35,172 bases of DNA, from the NCBI GenBank assembly GCA_025935195.1, contig JAICVS010000032.1, forward strand, positions 1 to 35,172. Reading direction: 5' to 3'. Positions 1 to 8,585 of this stretch are shown here, piece after piece. The stretch's first letter is position 1. The number at the start of each line of letters is the position of its first letter. A model generated the notes under the pieces. The model ran no database searches and had not been told where the DNA came from. It worked only from the letters and a program-made list of their open reading frames with translations. The DNA is from Ktedonobacterales bacterium. Lineage in GTDB: Bacteria > Chloroflexota > Ktedonobacteria > Ktedonobacterales > JADMIN01. The translations under genes and the position numbers were made by a program.

Positions 1-2636
1 AGCGCCACGTCGGCCAGCCGCGCCACTTTCAGCGCCGGCAGCCCACTCTGGCGCGTGCCGAAGAAGTCGCCCGGCCCGCGCAATTGCAGGTCCGCCTCCG
101 CCAGCGCGAAGCCATCACTGGTGCGCTCCATCACCGCCAGCCGCTCGCGCGCCTGCATGCTGGCATCCGAGCCGAGCAGGTAGCAGTAGGATTGCGCCTG
201 CCCGCGGCCGACGCGCCCGCGAAACTGGTGGAGCTGCGAGAGGCCGAAGCGGTCGGCATCCTCGATCAGCATCACCGTCGCGTTCGGCACGTCCACGCCG
301 ACCTCCACCACCGCCGTCGCCACCAGCACGTCAATCTCGCCGTCGCGGAAGGCGCGCATCACGCGGTCTTTCTCCGCCGGCTTCACCTGCCCATGCACCA
401 GCCCCAGCCGCAGGTCGGGGAAGACCTCCGCCTTCAGCCGCTCGTATTCCTTGATCGCGGACTTCGCCTCCAGCGTCTCGGACTCTTCCACCAGCGGGCA
501 GATGATGTACGCCTGCCGCCCCGCCGCCACCTCCTCGGCCACCAGCCGGTACGCCTCCTGCCGCTGCGCCCCCGCCCGCCAGCGCGTGATCACCGGCAGG
601 CGCCCCGCCGGCATCTCATCCAGCACCGAGACATCCAGGTCGCCGTAGAGCGTGAGGGCCAGCGTGCGCGGGATGGGCGTCGCTGTCATCACCAGCATAT
701 GCGGGTTGTAGCCCTTCTGGCGCAGTGCGTCACGCTGCTCCACGCCGAAGCGGTGCTGCTCGTCTACCACCGCCAGCCCCAGCCGCTGGAACGCCACATC
801 CTCCTGGATTAGCGCGTGCGTGCCGACGGCCACCGCCGCCATGCCGTTCGCCAGCGCGTCGCGCGCCGCCTGCCGCTCCTTCGCACGCTGGCTCCCCGTC
901 AGCAACGCGACGTTCAGGCCGAACGGCGCGAGCAGGGCGGTGATGCCGCGCGCGTGCTGTTCCGCCAATATTTCCGTCGGCGCCAGGATCGCGCCTTGAT
1001 AGCCGTTCGCCGCGCAAGCCAGCAGCGCCGCTGCCGCCACCACCGTCTTGCCTGAGCCGACATCGCCCTGCAGGAGCCGGCACATGGCCCGCATCGCCGC
1101 CATGTCCGCCAGAATCTCGCGGATCGTCCGCCGCTGCGCGCTGGTGAGCTGGAACGGCAGGGTCGGCTCGAAGCACGACGCCGTGAGCGGCCAGAGGCCG
1201 CCGCCGAGCGCCGCGCCCGTGGCCATGCCGGATGTATCGGATGGGTCGCCTGTGGCATCCGCGAAGATCAGCGACGCGGGCGCGGGCAGCGCCGGGGCGG
1301 GCGGGCCATCCTGCCAGCGCGCGCGCTTGGTCAGCATACCGAGCTGGATCAGGAAGAGCTCGTCGAAGGCCAGCCGCCGCCGCGCCGCGTCGCGCTCCCG
1401 TTCGTCGTCGGGGAAGTGCATCTGCGCGACAGCCTCGGGCAGCGGCAGCAGCCGCGCCCGCGAGCGCAGGACCGCCGGCAGGTGCTCCGGCACGAACGCG
1501 GCGCAGTGATCCACCGCCCATTTGGTGATGCGGCGCATGACCTTGGGGTGCAGCCCCTCCGTGAGCGGGTAGACCGGCACCAGCCGCCCGGTGTGGATCA
1601 GGTCGCCCTGCTCCGGCAGCTCGTGGCTCTGCACGCCGAACTCGACGCTGTTGCCGAAGCGCTTCTTCACCCCGGTCACGACGAGGTACGCCCCGCGTGG
1701 AAGCTGCTTGAGCAGGTACGGCTGGTTGAACCATGTCGCGCGGATGGCGCCGGTCTCATCGTAGATGCGCGCGACAGTGCGGATGCGCCCGCCGCCGGTG
1801 CGTGTGTTCTGCACCTCGGTGATCATGCCTAGCACCGTGCAAACCTCGTCGAACGGCAGCATGCCGATCTTTTCGAGCTTGCTGTAGTCACGATGCTCGC
1901 GCGGGAAGGTGAAGAGTAGCTCGCGCACCGTCTTGATACCCAGCCGCTCCAGCCGTGCCGCCTGCGTCGGCCCGACGCCGGGGATCGCCGTCACCGGCGC
2001 GCGCAACAGGTGCTCGTCCTCGGCGCGCGGTCGCTCCCGCTCGTCATCGTGCGCATGCCCGTTCTCTTCCGCGCGCCGGCCCTTCACCACGGTCAGTGTT
2101 GGCGGCGGAGTCGCCAGCGGCCAGGGCTCGGCGGTTTCGTCGCGTTTGCCGTTTCTGCCGTTGCGGCCGGGCTTCGCCGCGGTTGTCCCGAATGCTGGGG
2201 GCTGGCGAGGCTGTGCTGGGGCAGGAGGTGGGTGAGGCGGCGGCGACGGTGGCGTGCGTGGCATGGCTGTGCCTGCTGCCGCGCTTGTGCGGCTGTCGGA
2301 GTGCATGCCATCCAGCAGCGCGAGCGCGGCGCGCACGCGGGCGGTGCGCTGCATCGGGTCCAGCGCGGCGTAGTTGGAGAACAGCCGCGCGAACGCCTCC
2401 TCAGGAGCCTTGCCATCGGCCTGGGTCGCGGCCGGCGGCGCCTCACCGCGCGCGCGCGCCGCCCGCGCATCCGCCGCCCAGCGCGCCGCGAACGTCTCCA
2501 GTCCGCCCGGCTTCACCGCCGCGTCGGCATGCCCGGTGCGCTGCTCGTGCAGCAGCACCCGCCGCGCCCGCGCGATCAGCTCCGCGCCTGGCTCGCTGCC
2601 GCCTGTCACGCTTGTCGTTTGCCGCTCCTGTGTCAC
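1..2636 (-). CDS. recG: ATP-dependent DNA helicase RecG (C-terminus cut by window edge)
   Basis: RecG unwinds and reverses stalled replication forks and processes branched DNA in the cytoplasm. One open minus-strand frame runs from the window edge, giving about 878 visible residues. Motifs seen (numbered from GTG 2636): helix-hairpin-helix-like TAIPGVGP near 212-219 at the start of the wedge/OB region, RATWFNQPYLL in the OB fold, Walker A GDVGSGKT at 524-531, DEQH box at 625-628, and the family C-terminal run RGPGDFFGTRQSGLP close to the window edge; perhaps 30-40 residues are missing. The GTG at 2636 is chosen because GAGG lies 5 bases upstream; a second GTG at 2609 has a badly spaced SD. 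About 210 residues precede the wedge domain: a charged helical part, then a Pro-rich linker. Such extensions occur in RecG of some high-GC phyla. The family call is secure; the start is less so. Confidence 0.95.
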   Translation of the reverse strand, partial: MTQERQTTSVTGGSEPGAELIARARRVLLHEQRTGHADAAVKPGGLETFAARWAADARAARARGEAPPAATQADGKAPEEAFARLFSNYAALDPMQRTARVRAALALLDGMHSDSRTSAAAGTAMPRTPPSPPPHPPPAPAQPRQPPAFGTTAAKPGRNGRNGKRDETAEPWPLATPPPTLTVVKGRRAEENGHAHDDERERPRAEDEHLLRAPVTAIPGVGPTQAARLERLGIKTVRELLFTFPREHRDYSKLEKIGMLPFDEVCTVLGMITEVQNTRTGGGRIRTVARIYDETGAIRATWFNQPYLLKQLPRGAYLVVTGVKKRFGNSVEFGVQSHELPEQGDLIHTGRLVPVYPLTEGLHPKVMRRITKWAVDHCAAFVPEHLPAVLRSRARLLPLPEAVAQMHFPDDERERDAARRRLAFDELFLIQLGMLTKRARWQDGPPAPALPAPASLIFADATGDPSDTSGMATGAALGGGLWPLTASCFEPTLPFQLTSAQRRTIREILADMAAMRAMCRLLQGDVGSGKTVVAAAALLACAANGYQGAILAPTEILAEQHARGITALLAPFGLNVALLTGSQRAKERQAARDALANGMAAVAVGTHALIQEDVAFQRLGLAVVDEQHRFGVEQRDALRQKGYNPHMLVMTATPIPRTLALTLYGDLDVSVLDEMPAGRLPVITRWRAGAQRQEAYRLVAEEVAAGRQAYIICPLVEESETLEAKSAIKEYERLKAEVFPDLRLGLVHGQVKPAEKDRVMRAFRDGEIDVLVATAVVEVGVDVPNATVMLIEDADRFGLSQLHQFRGRVGRGQAQSYCYLLGSDASMQARERLAVMERTSDGFALAEADLQLRGPGDFFGTRQSGLPALKVARLADVA

Positions 2637-2692
2637 GCGCGCCTCGCACCGTTGACCTATGCCACGGCACGCCGGACGCGCGCCGTCTCGTC

Positions 2693-2721
2693 AGTATAGC
2701 CCGGCATGCGCGGCGCTACAA
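2693..2721 (-). promoter_or_regulatory. Candidate sigma70 promoter of recG
   Basis: On the minus strand TTGTAG (2716-2721), 17 bases, then TATACT (2693-2698). The -10 is good (5 of 6) and the -35 weak (3 of 6). Transcription would start near 2686, about 50 bases before the recG GTG. Confidence 0.45.
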
Positions 2722-2759
2722 ACGAGTAGGCGGTCTGGGCGAGTGAGAGCAGAGGGAGT

Positions 2760-2821
2760 CCTCACCCCCCGCCCCCTCTCCTCGCGAGGAGAGGGGGCGC
2801 CAAGTCATGTCAGCCGAGGTT
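2760..2821. repeat. Dispersed palindromic repeat, copy 1
   Basis: The block begins CCTCACCCCCC, contains a perfect 30-base palindrome at 2770-2799 (15 bp arms centred on TCGCGA), and ends CAGCCGAGGTT at 2811-2821. The same opening and closing words recur at 32989-33081 between paaB and paaC. It lies between recG and gatD. The remainder of 2637-2925 shows no gene. A transcript would form a very stable hairpin, but no T-tract follows, so it is listed as a repeat and not a terminator. Confidence 0.7.
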
Positions 2822-2925
2822 ACGAATCAGAGCTAGCTGTGACGAACGCGGGCGCGATGGCATGCACCAACGCGCCCGTTCGCCTGCTCTCTTCCTCCGC
2901 GTCTTCCGCGGTTCGATCTCCGTCC

Positions 2926-3714
2926 CTACCGCGACCAGACGGTGGCCTCCAGCGCCGTCATCTTGCCACGCTGGCGCATCGCCATTGCCAGTGCGGCGCG
3001 GTGCGCGCGCTCCTCCGCGCCGTCCGGCAGCGGCGCGAGCGGCTCCACGTCGCTGTAGCGGTGGCGCAGGCCCATCCAGGTCAGGTGGTCCGTCAGCCAG
3101 GGATTCTTGGGCAGCACGGGACCGTGCAGGTAGGTGCCGTAGACCTGGCGGTAGCGCGCGCCCTCGCCGCCGTCCTCGCCATTGTTGCCGCTGCCGGCGA
3201 TCAGCTTGCCCAGCGGGCGCACGCCCGCGCCGAGGTACGTCCGCCCGCTGTGGTTCTCGAAGCCCACCAGCGTATGTGGGCCGTCCGCCGTGAAGTCACA
3301 TTCGAGGGCGATGTGGTTCATGAAGCGCGTGCCGCCGCCCGTGGTGTAGAGGTCAATCGCGCCCACGCCTTCCAGCCGCGGCCCCTTGAACGGCTCGTAG
3401 TAGCGCCCGAGGAGCTGATAGCCGGCGCAGACCGCCAGCACCACCACGTCTTGCTCCACCGCGTCGCGCAGGCTCGCCGCCTTGCCCTCCAGGTCGCGCG
3501 CCGCGACATCCATCTCCTTGTCCTGGCCGCCATGGAAGAGGATCAGGTCGAACTGGGTGAAGTCGAGGTGCTGGCCGACGCCGACCTCCGTCGCCTCGAC
3601 GCGCATGCCGCGCCACTCCGCGCGCTTGGCAATCGCCATCAGGTTGCCGCGGTCGCCAGCGATGCTCAGCAGCGTCGGATACAGGTGGCAAATGCGCAGC
3701 GTCATTGGTTCCAT
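2926..3714 (-). CDS. gatD: Lipid II isoglutaminyl synthase, glutamine amidotransferase subunit GatD
   Basis: GatD hydrolyses glutamine and hands ammonia to MurT, which amidates the alpha-carboxyl of D-Glu in lipid II, a peptidoglycan precursor on the inner face of the membrane. The 262 residues form a class I (CobB/CobQ-like) amidotransferase: YPTLLSIAGDRGN near the N-terminus, FHGGQDKEM at 60-68, nucleophile Cys96 in AVCAGYQ, and catalytic His197 in YGTYLHGP. Length fits GatD (about 240-260). It starts 6 bases after the murT stop, so the two are co-transcribed. Cobyric acid synthase-like enzymes share the fold, but adjacency to murT and the size settle the assignment. Confidence 0.93.
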   Translation of the reverse strand: MEPMTLRICHLYPTLLSIAGDRGNLMAIAKRAEWRGMRVEATEVGVGQHLDFTQFDLILFHGGQDKEMDVAARDLEGKAASLRDAVEQDVVVLAVCAGYQLLGRYYEPFKGPRLEGVGAIDLYTTGGGTRFMNHIALECDFTADGPHTLVGFENHSGRTYLGAGVRPLGKLIAGSGNNGEDGGEGARYRQVYGTYLHGPVLPKNPWLTDHLTWMGLRHRYSDVEPLAPLPDGAEERAHRAALAMAMRQRGKMTALEATVWSR

Positions 3715-3720
3715 TGCCGG

Positions 3721-5193
3721 CTACTCCTCCCAGAACGGCGCGACCCAGCCGCGCTGCTGCATCACGCGGCGCAGCTCGTGCAGCGGCGTGTATCCCGACA
3801 GAATGTAGAGCGTCCCACCCGGCGGCACGTTCGCCAGCGCCGCGTCCAACGCCTGGGGCCGGTCCGGGATGACGGCGATCGTCTCCTCCGGCACGCCGGC
3901 GTACTTGAAGCGCATCGCCAGCTCTTCCGCCTTCTTGCCGGCCGTCACCAGCGAGGCGAGCTGCGGCGCCAGCTCCTCCAGGTCAATATCCCACAGCCAG
4001 GCGAAATCCTCGCCGTCGGTCTCGGCGTTGCTATGGACCGAGAGCACGTGCTTCTGGCCCGGCCGCTGCAAGATCGTGCGTAGCGTGGTGTTGTAGGAGA
4101 TGGGGTTCTTCACGAAGCAGAGCACAATGTGCTTGTCGCCGGCCTGGATGTCTTCCAGCCGGCCGAACGCCGGCCGCAGCCCGGCCATGCCAGCGGGCAC
4201 CGCGCCCAGATCCAGCCCCATCGCCAGCGCCCCGGCGATTGCGCCCGCCGCGTTGTAGACGTTGTGCAGCCCCGGCAGCGGCAGCCCGAACGCCACCGTC
4301 CCCGCCGGTGTCTCCACCGCGATCTCGGAGACGCCGTCCGGCGAGAGCCGCGCCCGCGTCACCGCCACATCCAGCGCGGGCCGCGCATAGCCGCAGTTCG
4401 GGCAGCGGTATGCGCCCAGGTGCGAGATGTACGCATTGGTGTACTCCAGGTCGTGCTGGCAGCGGACGCAGCGGATGGTGTCGGCGGCGTGCTCTGGCAC
4501 CTGCGTTCCCACATCCTCGGTGCGTATGCCGAAGTAGAGCCGCTTTGCCTGCGCCTCCGGCGCGAAGCCGGCCACCAGCGGATCGTCGCCGTTGAGGATC
4601 ACCGTCGCCTCGGCCGGCAGCGCGCGGATCATGTTCTCCAGCGCCGCCGCCACCGCGTAGAGCTCGCCGTAGCGGTCAAGCTGATCGCGGAAGATGTTGT
4701 TGACGATCACTACGTCCGGCTCGATCTCGGGCACGGCGTGGCGGATCGTCGCCTCGTCAATCTCGAAGACCAGCACGTCCGCGTCCAGCCCGCCAAAGAT
4801 GCTGGCGCCGTTGACGGCCACGGCCGTGACGCCGGGCAGCAGGTTCGAGCCGCTGCGGTTCTGCGTCACACGCTGGTCCGCGGCGCGCGCGATGGCGGCG
4901 AGCATGCGGCAGGTGGTGGTCTTGCCGTTGCTGCCGCAGACGACGATTTTGCGTGCCGTGCTGGCACCGACGACTTTGCGCAGCACGGTGGGGTCTATGC
5001 GCCGCGCCACGATGCCGGGGAAGCTGGTGCCGCCGCCGAGCTTGAGCATGCGCCCGGTCTTGCCCGCCAACTTGCCGGCCGAGAGCGCGAGCGCGAGCCG
5101 TGTGCGCGCCAGCGGGCCGCCGCGCGTGGGGCGGCGTCGCGCCCGTACCGTCCCCGTCGTCTGCTGTATCGTTCCCGCTAGTGGCTCACCCAC
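3721..5193 (-). CDS. murT: Lipid II isoglutaminyl synthase, Mur-ligase-like subunit MurT
   Basis: MurT is the ATP-dependent ligase half of the MurT/GatD complex that turns D-Glu of the lipid II stem peptide into D-isoglutamine. The 490-residue protein has a Mur ligase P-loop GSNGKTTT at 87-94, the middle-domain stretch NNIFRDQLDRYGE at 165-177, and a four-Cys zinc ribbon (C242, C245, C264, C267) typical of MurT inserted in the central domain, followed by the C-terminal DUF1727 region with KNPISYN. The start is GTG with AAGGA 9 bases upstream. The N-terminal 30 residues are Arg-rich and extend past the usual MurT start, so a downstream start is possible. Heads a murT-gatD operon. Confidence 0.93.
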   Translation of the reverse strand: MGEPLAGTIQQTTGTVRARRRPTRGGPLARTRLALALSAGKLAGKTGRMLKLGGGTSFPGIVARRIDPTVLRKVVGASTARKIVVCGSNGKTTTCRMLAAIARAADQRVTQNRSGSNLLPGVTAVAVNGASIFGGLDADVLVFEIDEATIRHAVPEIEPDVVIVNNIFRDQLDRYGELYAVAAALENMIRALPAEATVILNGDDPLVAGFAPEAQAKRLYFGIRTEDVGTQVPEHAADTIRCVRCQHDLEYTNAYISHLGAYRCPNCGYARPALDVAVTRARLSPDGVSEIAVETPAGTVAFGLPLPGLHNVYNAAGAIAGALAMGLDLGAVPAGMAGLRPAFGRLEDIQAGDKHIVLCFVKNPISYNTTLRTILQRPGQKHVLSVHSNAETDGEDFAWLWDIDLEELAPQLASLVTAGKKAEELAMRFKYAGVPEETIAVIPDRPQALDAALANVPPGGTLYILSGYTPLHELRRVMQQRGWVAPFWEE

Positions 5194-5287
5194 GGACGCC
5201 GATCCTTTTCTTCGTTATGTGCTTCGCGTGTATCGTTTTGGTAGCCGCACTTGCCGGCAGCCCCAGCGGCCGGAGCCTATCCCCGCG

Positions 5288-5317
5288 AGTGTAGCACGCT
5301 GTCCGCCGGGCCGGCAA
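5288..5317 (-). promoter_or_regulatory. Candidate promoter of murT-gatD
   Basis: Minus strand TTGCCG (5312-5317), 18 bases, TACACT (5288-5293), each 4 of 6 to consensus. The predicted start is about 90 bases before the murT GTG. Confidence 0.4.
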
Positions 5318-5340
5318 CGCACATGGTACGTGGGTGTTCT

Positions 5341-5374
5341 CGATGGCGGTGTATCTCCGATGGCAGTATATCCC
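5341..5374. repeat. Two-copy 17-base tandem repeat
   Basis: Units 5341-5357 and 5358-5374 both begin CGATGGC and differ at a few positions. They lie between the end of rsmG and the murT promoter. No function can be read from it. Confidence 0.5.
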
Positions 5375-5405
5375 CACCCATGATGAAATGCGGCGGGTGA
5401 CTCGA

Positions 5406-6152
5406 CTACCCGCCCAGCGGACGCTTGGCTGGGGCACCGGCGGGGCGAGGATACTGGGGCGGGCAGGGACGCACCTGCTGTGCGGCCAGCAGCACACGGC
5501 CGTCCGCCAGCGCGGGGAGTGTGACCGGGATGGGATCGAGCAGCCGCGCGCCCAGCGCCAGCGCCGCCCAGCCCCCCCGCGCAAGCTCCTCGGCCAGATC
5601 GCCCTTCTTGGGCGCGACGAGGTAGCCGCCAACGCGCGCGAAGGGTGAGCAGTATTCCAGCAGCGTGGGCAGGGCCGCCAGCGCTCGCGCCGTCACCGCG
5701 TCGAAGCGCCCGCGATACGCCGGCTGGCGCGCTGCCTCCTCGGCGCGGCCGGCCAGTGCCGTGGCGTTGGGCAGGCCCAGGTCCGCGATCGCCGCCTCCA
5801 GAAAGCGTACTTTCTTGCCGGTCGCCTCCAGCAGCGTCACGCGCCAGGCCGGCAGGGCGATTGCCAGCGCCAGGCCGGGGAAGCCCGCGCCCGCGCCGAC
5901 GTCCAGCAGGGTGATCGCTCGCTCGCGCCACTCGGTGGGCAGCGCGAGCAGGCAGGTCAGCGAGTCCAGGAAATGGCGGGTCGCGATCGCGGCGGGATCG
6001 GTGATCGCCGTCAGGTTGACGCGGGCGTTCCAGTCCAGCAGCAGCGCACGGTAGCGGATGAAGCGGGCGAGCTGCTCTTCGTCGAGCGTGAGGCCCAGCG
6101 CCGCCGCGCCAGTGACGAGCGGCGCCAGGTCGTCGCCGCCGCTAGCTGACAT
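5406..6152 (-). CDS. rsmG: 16S rRNA (guanine527-N7)-methyltransferase RsmG
   Basis: RsmG methylates N7 of G527 in 16S rRNA using S-adenosylmethionine; its loss gives low-level streptomycin resistance in other bacteria. The 248 residues show the family N-terminus (RYRALLLDWNARVNLTAIT), the RHFLDSLT motif, the SAM-binding loop LLDVGAGAGFPG at about 102-113, and ARALAALPTLLEY further on. Its ATG lies inside the last codons of the upstream VWA gene (11-base overlap, 6142-6152), so translation is probably coupled. It is not next to mnmG, parA or parB, its common neighbours. The C-terminal 20 residues are Pro-rich and not conserved in the family. Confidence 0.95.
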   Translation of the reverse strand: MSASGGDDLAPLVTGAAALGLTLDEEQLARFIRYRALLLDWNARVNLTAITDPAAIATRHFLDSLTCLLALPTEWRERAITLLDVGAGAGFPGLALAIALPAWRVTLLEATGKKVRFLEAAIADLGLPNATALAGRAEEAARQPAYRGRFDAVTARALAALPTLLEYCSPFARVGGYLVAPKKGDLAEELARGGWAALALGARLLDPIPVTLPALADGRVLLAAQQVRPCPPQYPRPAGAPAKRPLGG

Positions 6153-8430
6153 GTTTGCGCTTGTTGTTGAGGTAGTCGATCAGGATGTACTCGCCCAGGT
6201 TGTCGGGGTTGGTGTAGAAGGCGCGGCCCTTGTTGATCGTCGCCATCTGGTTGACGAAGTGTTTCAGGTCCGGCTCGTCGGAGAGCATGAAGACGTTGAT
6301 CGCCATGCCCTCGCGGGCGCAGCGCCGCACCTCGCGCAGTGTCTGGAGCTCGGCGGGCGCCGTGTAGGGCCAGGTGAAGTACCAGCTGCCATCCTGCTCC
6401 ATCACGGTCGGGCCGCCGTCCGTCACCATCAGAATCTGGCGGTTGATCGCCCGCGACCGCCCCAACAGCTGCCGGGCCAGCCGCAGCCCATGCACCATGT
6501 TGGTGCCCTGGATGTTGTCCCAGTCGCTCAGCTCGATCAGATCCTCCGGCGCGTAGACGCGCGCCATGTTGGAGAAGCCGACGATGTAGAGCTGGTCACG
6601 CGGGAACTGGCCGCGAATGAGGCTTTCCAGGGCGATGGCGACCTTCTTGGCCGGCAGCCACAGGTCGTGCAGCAGCATGCTGTAGCTCATGTCCAGCATC
6701 ACCACCGTCGCCGATTGCGTCATGTGCTCGGTGCGGTAGACCTCGAAGTCCTCTTTGTCCAGGCGGATGGGCGTGCCGGCCCCGGCACGCGCGACGCCGT
6801 TCATCAGCGTGCGCTCCAGGTGCAGGTGGAAGGGATCGCCGAAGGTGTACGCCTTGGTCTCGTCGGCGCGCTCGCCGCCGTAGCCACGCTCGTCCAGGCG
6901 ATGCTGGCCGAAGGCGTCTTTGTCGAGTTGGGCGAAGATGTCTTCCAACGCCTTCTGGGCGATACGGCGGATGCCGTGCGCCGTCAGCTCGTAGCGCTCG
7001 CCGTTGCGCTTGACCAGTCCTTCTTCTTCGAGCTGCTTGATCAGGTCTTGCAGCTCTTGAAGCGCCCGCGCCTCCTCGTCGCCGACGAGATCGCGCATCT
7101 TGTCCACGTCCACATCGCCCAGCTCGCCGGAGCGCCGCGCCTCCCGCATCTGGTGCTCCAGCTCGTCCATCTCTTGCAGTGTGCCCATGAGCCGCATCGC
7201 CTCGGCCAGCGAGAGCGGCTCGTCGCCGGAGAGGCGGAAGCGCGTGCGCGCATCCGACGGGTTGACCATCTCCAGGTTCATCGCCAGCTCGGCCAGATCC
7301 ACGCGCAAGCGGTCGTCACCGATCAGCTCGTCCATCATGTCCTGCAATTGCCGGCGCTGATCGGGCGTCATGCTGTCGAGCACGGCCTGCATCGCCGCTG
7401 TGCTGCGCTGCATCTGCTCTACCAGATCGTCGAGCGAGTTGACGCCGGGGAAGTAGTCGCCGTACTTCTGCATGAAGCTATCGAAGTCCGGCTCGCCGCC
7501 CTCGGCGCGCTCGCGCAGCATGCGGTTCAGCTCGCGCACCATCTCGCGCATGCGCGCCAGCTCTTCGGGCGTCATGTTCTGGATGGCCTGTTGCATGCCC
7601 TGGAAATACTGCTGCATCACCTGCTGTTGCAGCATCGCCAGTAGCTCCTGGAACTCCTCGCGCGCCTGCTCGTCCATGAAGTCGTAGTCGCTGAGCTGGC
7701 GGATCTGGCCGGCGGCGTCGTTGGGAAGCTGATCCAGGAATTGCAGCTTGCGGTTGGCGATGTTTTCGAGCATGCGCCGCAGGGTATCCGGGTCCATCCC
7801 CTCCGGCATGCCGCTCTGGCCGGGTTGGCCGGATTGCCCCTGCTGCCCGGATTGGCCGGGTTGGCCGCTCTGGCTTTGCTGTCCCGATTGCCCCTGCTGG
7901 CCGCTCTGGCTTTGCTGCCCCGGCTGGCTTTGTTGACGCTGCCCCGGCTGGCCGGATTGGCCTTGTTGGCCCATCTCGCCGCGCTGGCCTTGCTGGCTGG
8001 ATGGGGATTGCTGGCCCTGATTCCCCGGCTGGCCCTCGGCGCCCTGTTGGCCGTCCGGCTGGCCGTTCTGCCCTTGCTCGCCGTCCAGCCGCCGCTGGAT
8101 GCCTTCGCGCTCGAGTTGCTTGACGCGCTCCAGCTTCTCGGCGATCTCGTCCATCACGCCGGACATGTTGTAGCGCTGCTGCTGGCGCTGGCGCTGCTGG
8201 CGCAGCCGCTCCATCAGGTCTTGCATGCCCATGCGGCGCATGCCGTTGCGGTCCATGTAGCCCTGCTGCATCATGCGCTCTAAGGCGCGGCGCAGGTCGC
8301 CATGCTTCAGGTAGTCGTCGGAGAGGGCGTCGAGCACCGATTGGCCGTCCGGCTCGTCCCAGTTCTGCGAGCCATCCCAGCGCGAATATTTGTAGGACTT
8401 GCGCCCACGGAAGCGATCGAACATCGGCAT
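6142..8430 (-). CDS. VWA-domain protein paired with a MoxR/chelatase-like ATPase
   Basis: About 762 residues from the preferred ATG at 8430, which has GGAG 7 bases upstream; an in-frame ATG at 8487 would add 19 residues read from a dispersed repeat and is unlikely. Order: a short conserved head (FRGRKSYKYSRWDGSQ), a region rich in Arg, Gln and Met, a low-complexity Gln/Gly/Ser/Pro linker at roughly 115-212, a long charged helical middle, and a C-terminal von Willebrand A domain with MIDAS residues DMSYS at 580-584, a Thr in QGTNMVHG and Asp in LMVTDGG. No signal peptide or membrane segment is seen. VWA proteins next to such AAA ATPases usually act with them, by analogy to the ChlD-ChlI or CoxE-CoxD pairs, in inserting metal or remodelling a target. 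The target is unknown. The gene overlaps rsmG. Confidence 0.85.
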   Translation of the reverse strand: MPMFDRFRGRKSYKYSRWDGSQNWDEPDGQSVLDALSDDYLKHGDLRRALERMMQQGYMDRNGMRRMGMQDLMERLRQQRQRQQQRYNMSGVMDEIAEKLERVKQLEREGIQRRLDGEQGQNGQPDGQQGAEGQPGNQGQQSPSSQQGQRGEMGQQGQSGQPGQRQQSQPGQQSQSGQQGQSGQQSQSGQPGQSGQQGQSGQPGQSGMPEGMDPDTLRRMLENIANRKLQFLDQLPNDAAGQIRQLSDYDFMDEQAREEFQELLAMLQQQVMQQYFQGMQQAIQNMTPEELARMREMVRELNRMLRERAEGGEPDFDSFMQKYGDYFPGVNSLDDLVEQMQRSTAAMQAVLDSMTPDQRRQLQDMMDELIGDDRLRVDLAELAMNLEMVNPSDARTRFRLSGDEPLSLAEAMRLMGTLQEMDELEHQMREARRSGELGDVDVDKMRDLVGDEEARALQELQDLIKQLEEEGLVKRNGERYELTAHGIRRIAQKALEDIFAQLDKDAFGQHRLDERGYGGERADETKAYTFGDPFHLHLERTLMNGVARAGAGTPIRLDKEDFEVYRTEHMTQSATVVMLDMSYSMLLHDLWLPAKKVAIALESLIRGQFPRDQLYIVGFSNMARVYAPEDLIELSDWDNIQGTNMVHGLRLARQLLGRSRAINRQILMVTDGGPTVMEQDGSWYFTWPYTAPAELQTLREVRRCAREGMAINVFMLSDEPDLKHFVNQMATINKGRAFYTNPDNLGEYILIDYLNNKRKHVS
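7800..8085. repeat. Low-complexity tandem coding repeat in the VWA gene
   Basis: The stretch repeats short units encoding GQSGQPGQ and GQQGQSGQ words. It makes the hydrophilic linker between the N-terminal part and the helical middle of the VWA protein and is a likely site of length variation. Confidence 0.75.
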
Positions 8431-8479
8431 CTGCGCGCTCCGATTCTCTTTCGATTGGCCCGGCCGGCGATTGATGCCG

Positions 8480-8561
8480 TTTGACAATGGTGGACGGACA
8501 CACCGCCCGCGCCGGCCGGCGATTGCAATCGCGGCTGGATGGCCTAGCGGCCGCGAAGTCC
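8480..8561. repeat. Dispersed repeat family 2, copy A (core only)
   Basis: The core begins GACGGACACACCGCCCGCGC at 8493 and continues with CCGGCGATTGCAATCGCG, then TGGATGGCC and GGCCGC. The same order of words occurs at 23029-23092. This copy lacks the conserved ends seen at 22993-23143. It fills most of the 155-base gap between the AAA ATPase and VWA genes and supplies the false 5' extension of the VWA frame. Confidence 0.65.
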
Positions 8562-8585
8562 ACCGACGTGGACTGGGATGAAGAC

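Noticed and set aside
730-1734. 334-codon minus-strand frame inside recG
   Set aside because: Out of frame with the continuous RecG reading frame, and Arg/Ala/Gly-rich.
6058-7644. 528-codon plus-strand frame opposite the VWA gene
   Set aside because: His/Val/Leu-rich antisense shadow of the VWA reading frame with no recognisable domain.
7800-8085. Possible CRISPR-like array in the repetitive stretch
   Set aside because: The repeats are coding Gln/Gly/Ser words in frame, without unique spacers of constant length.
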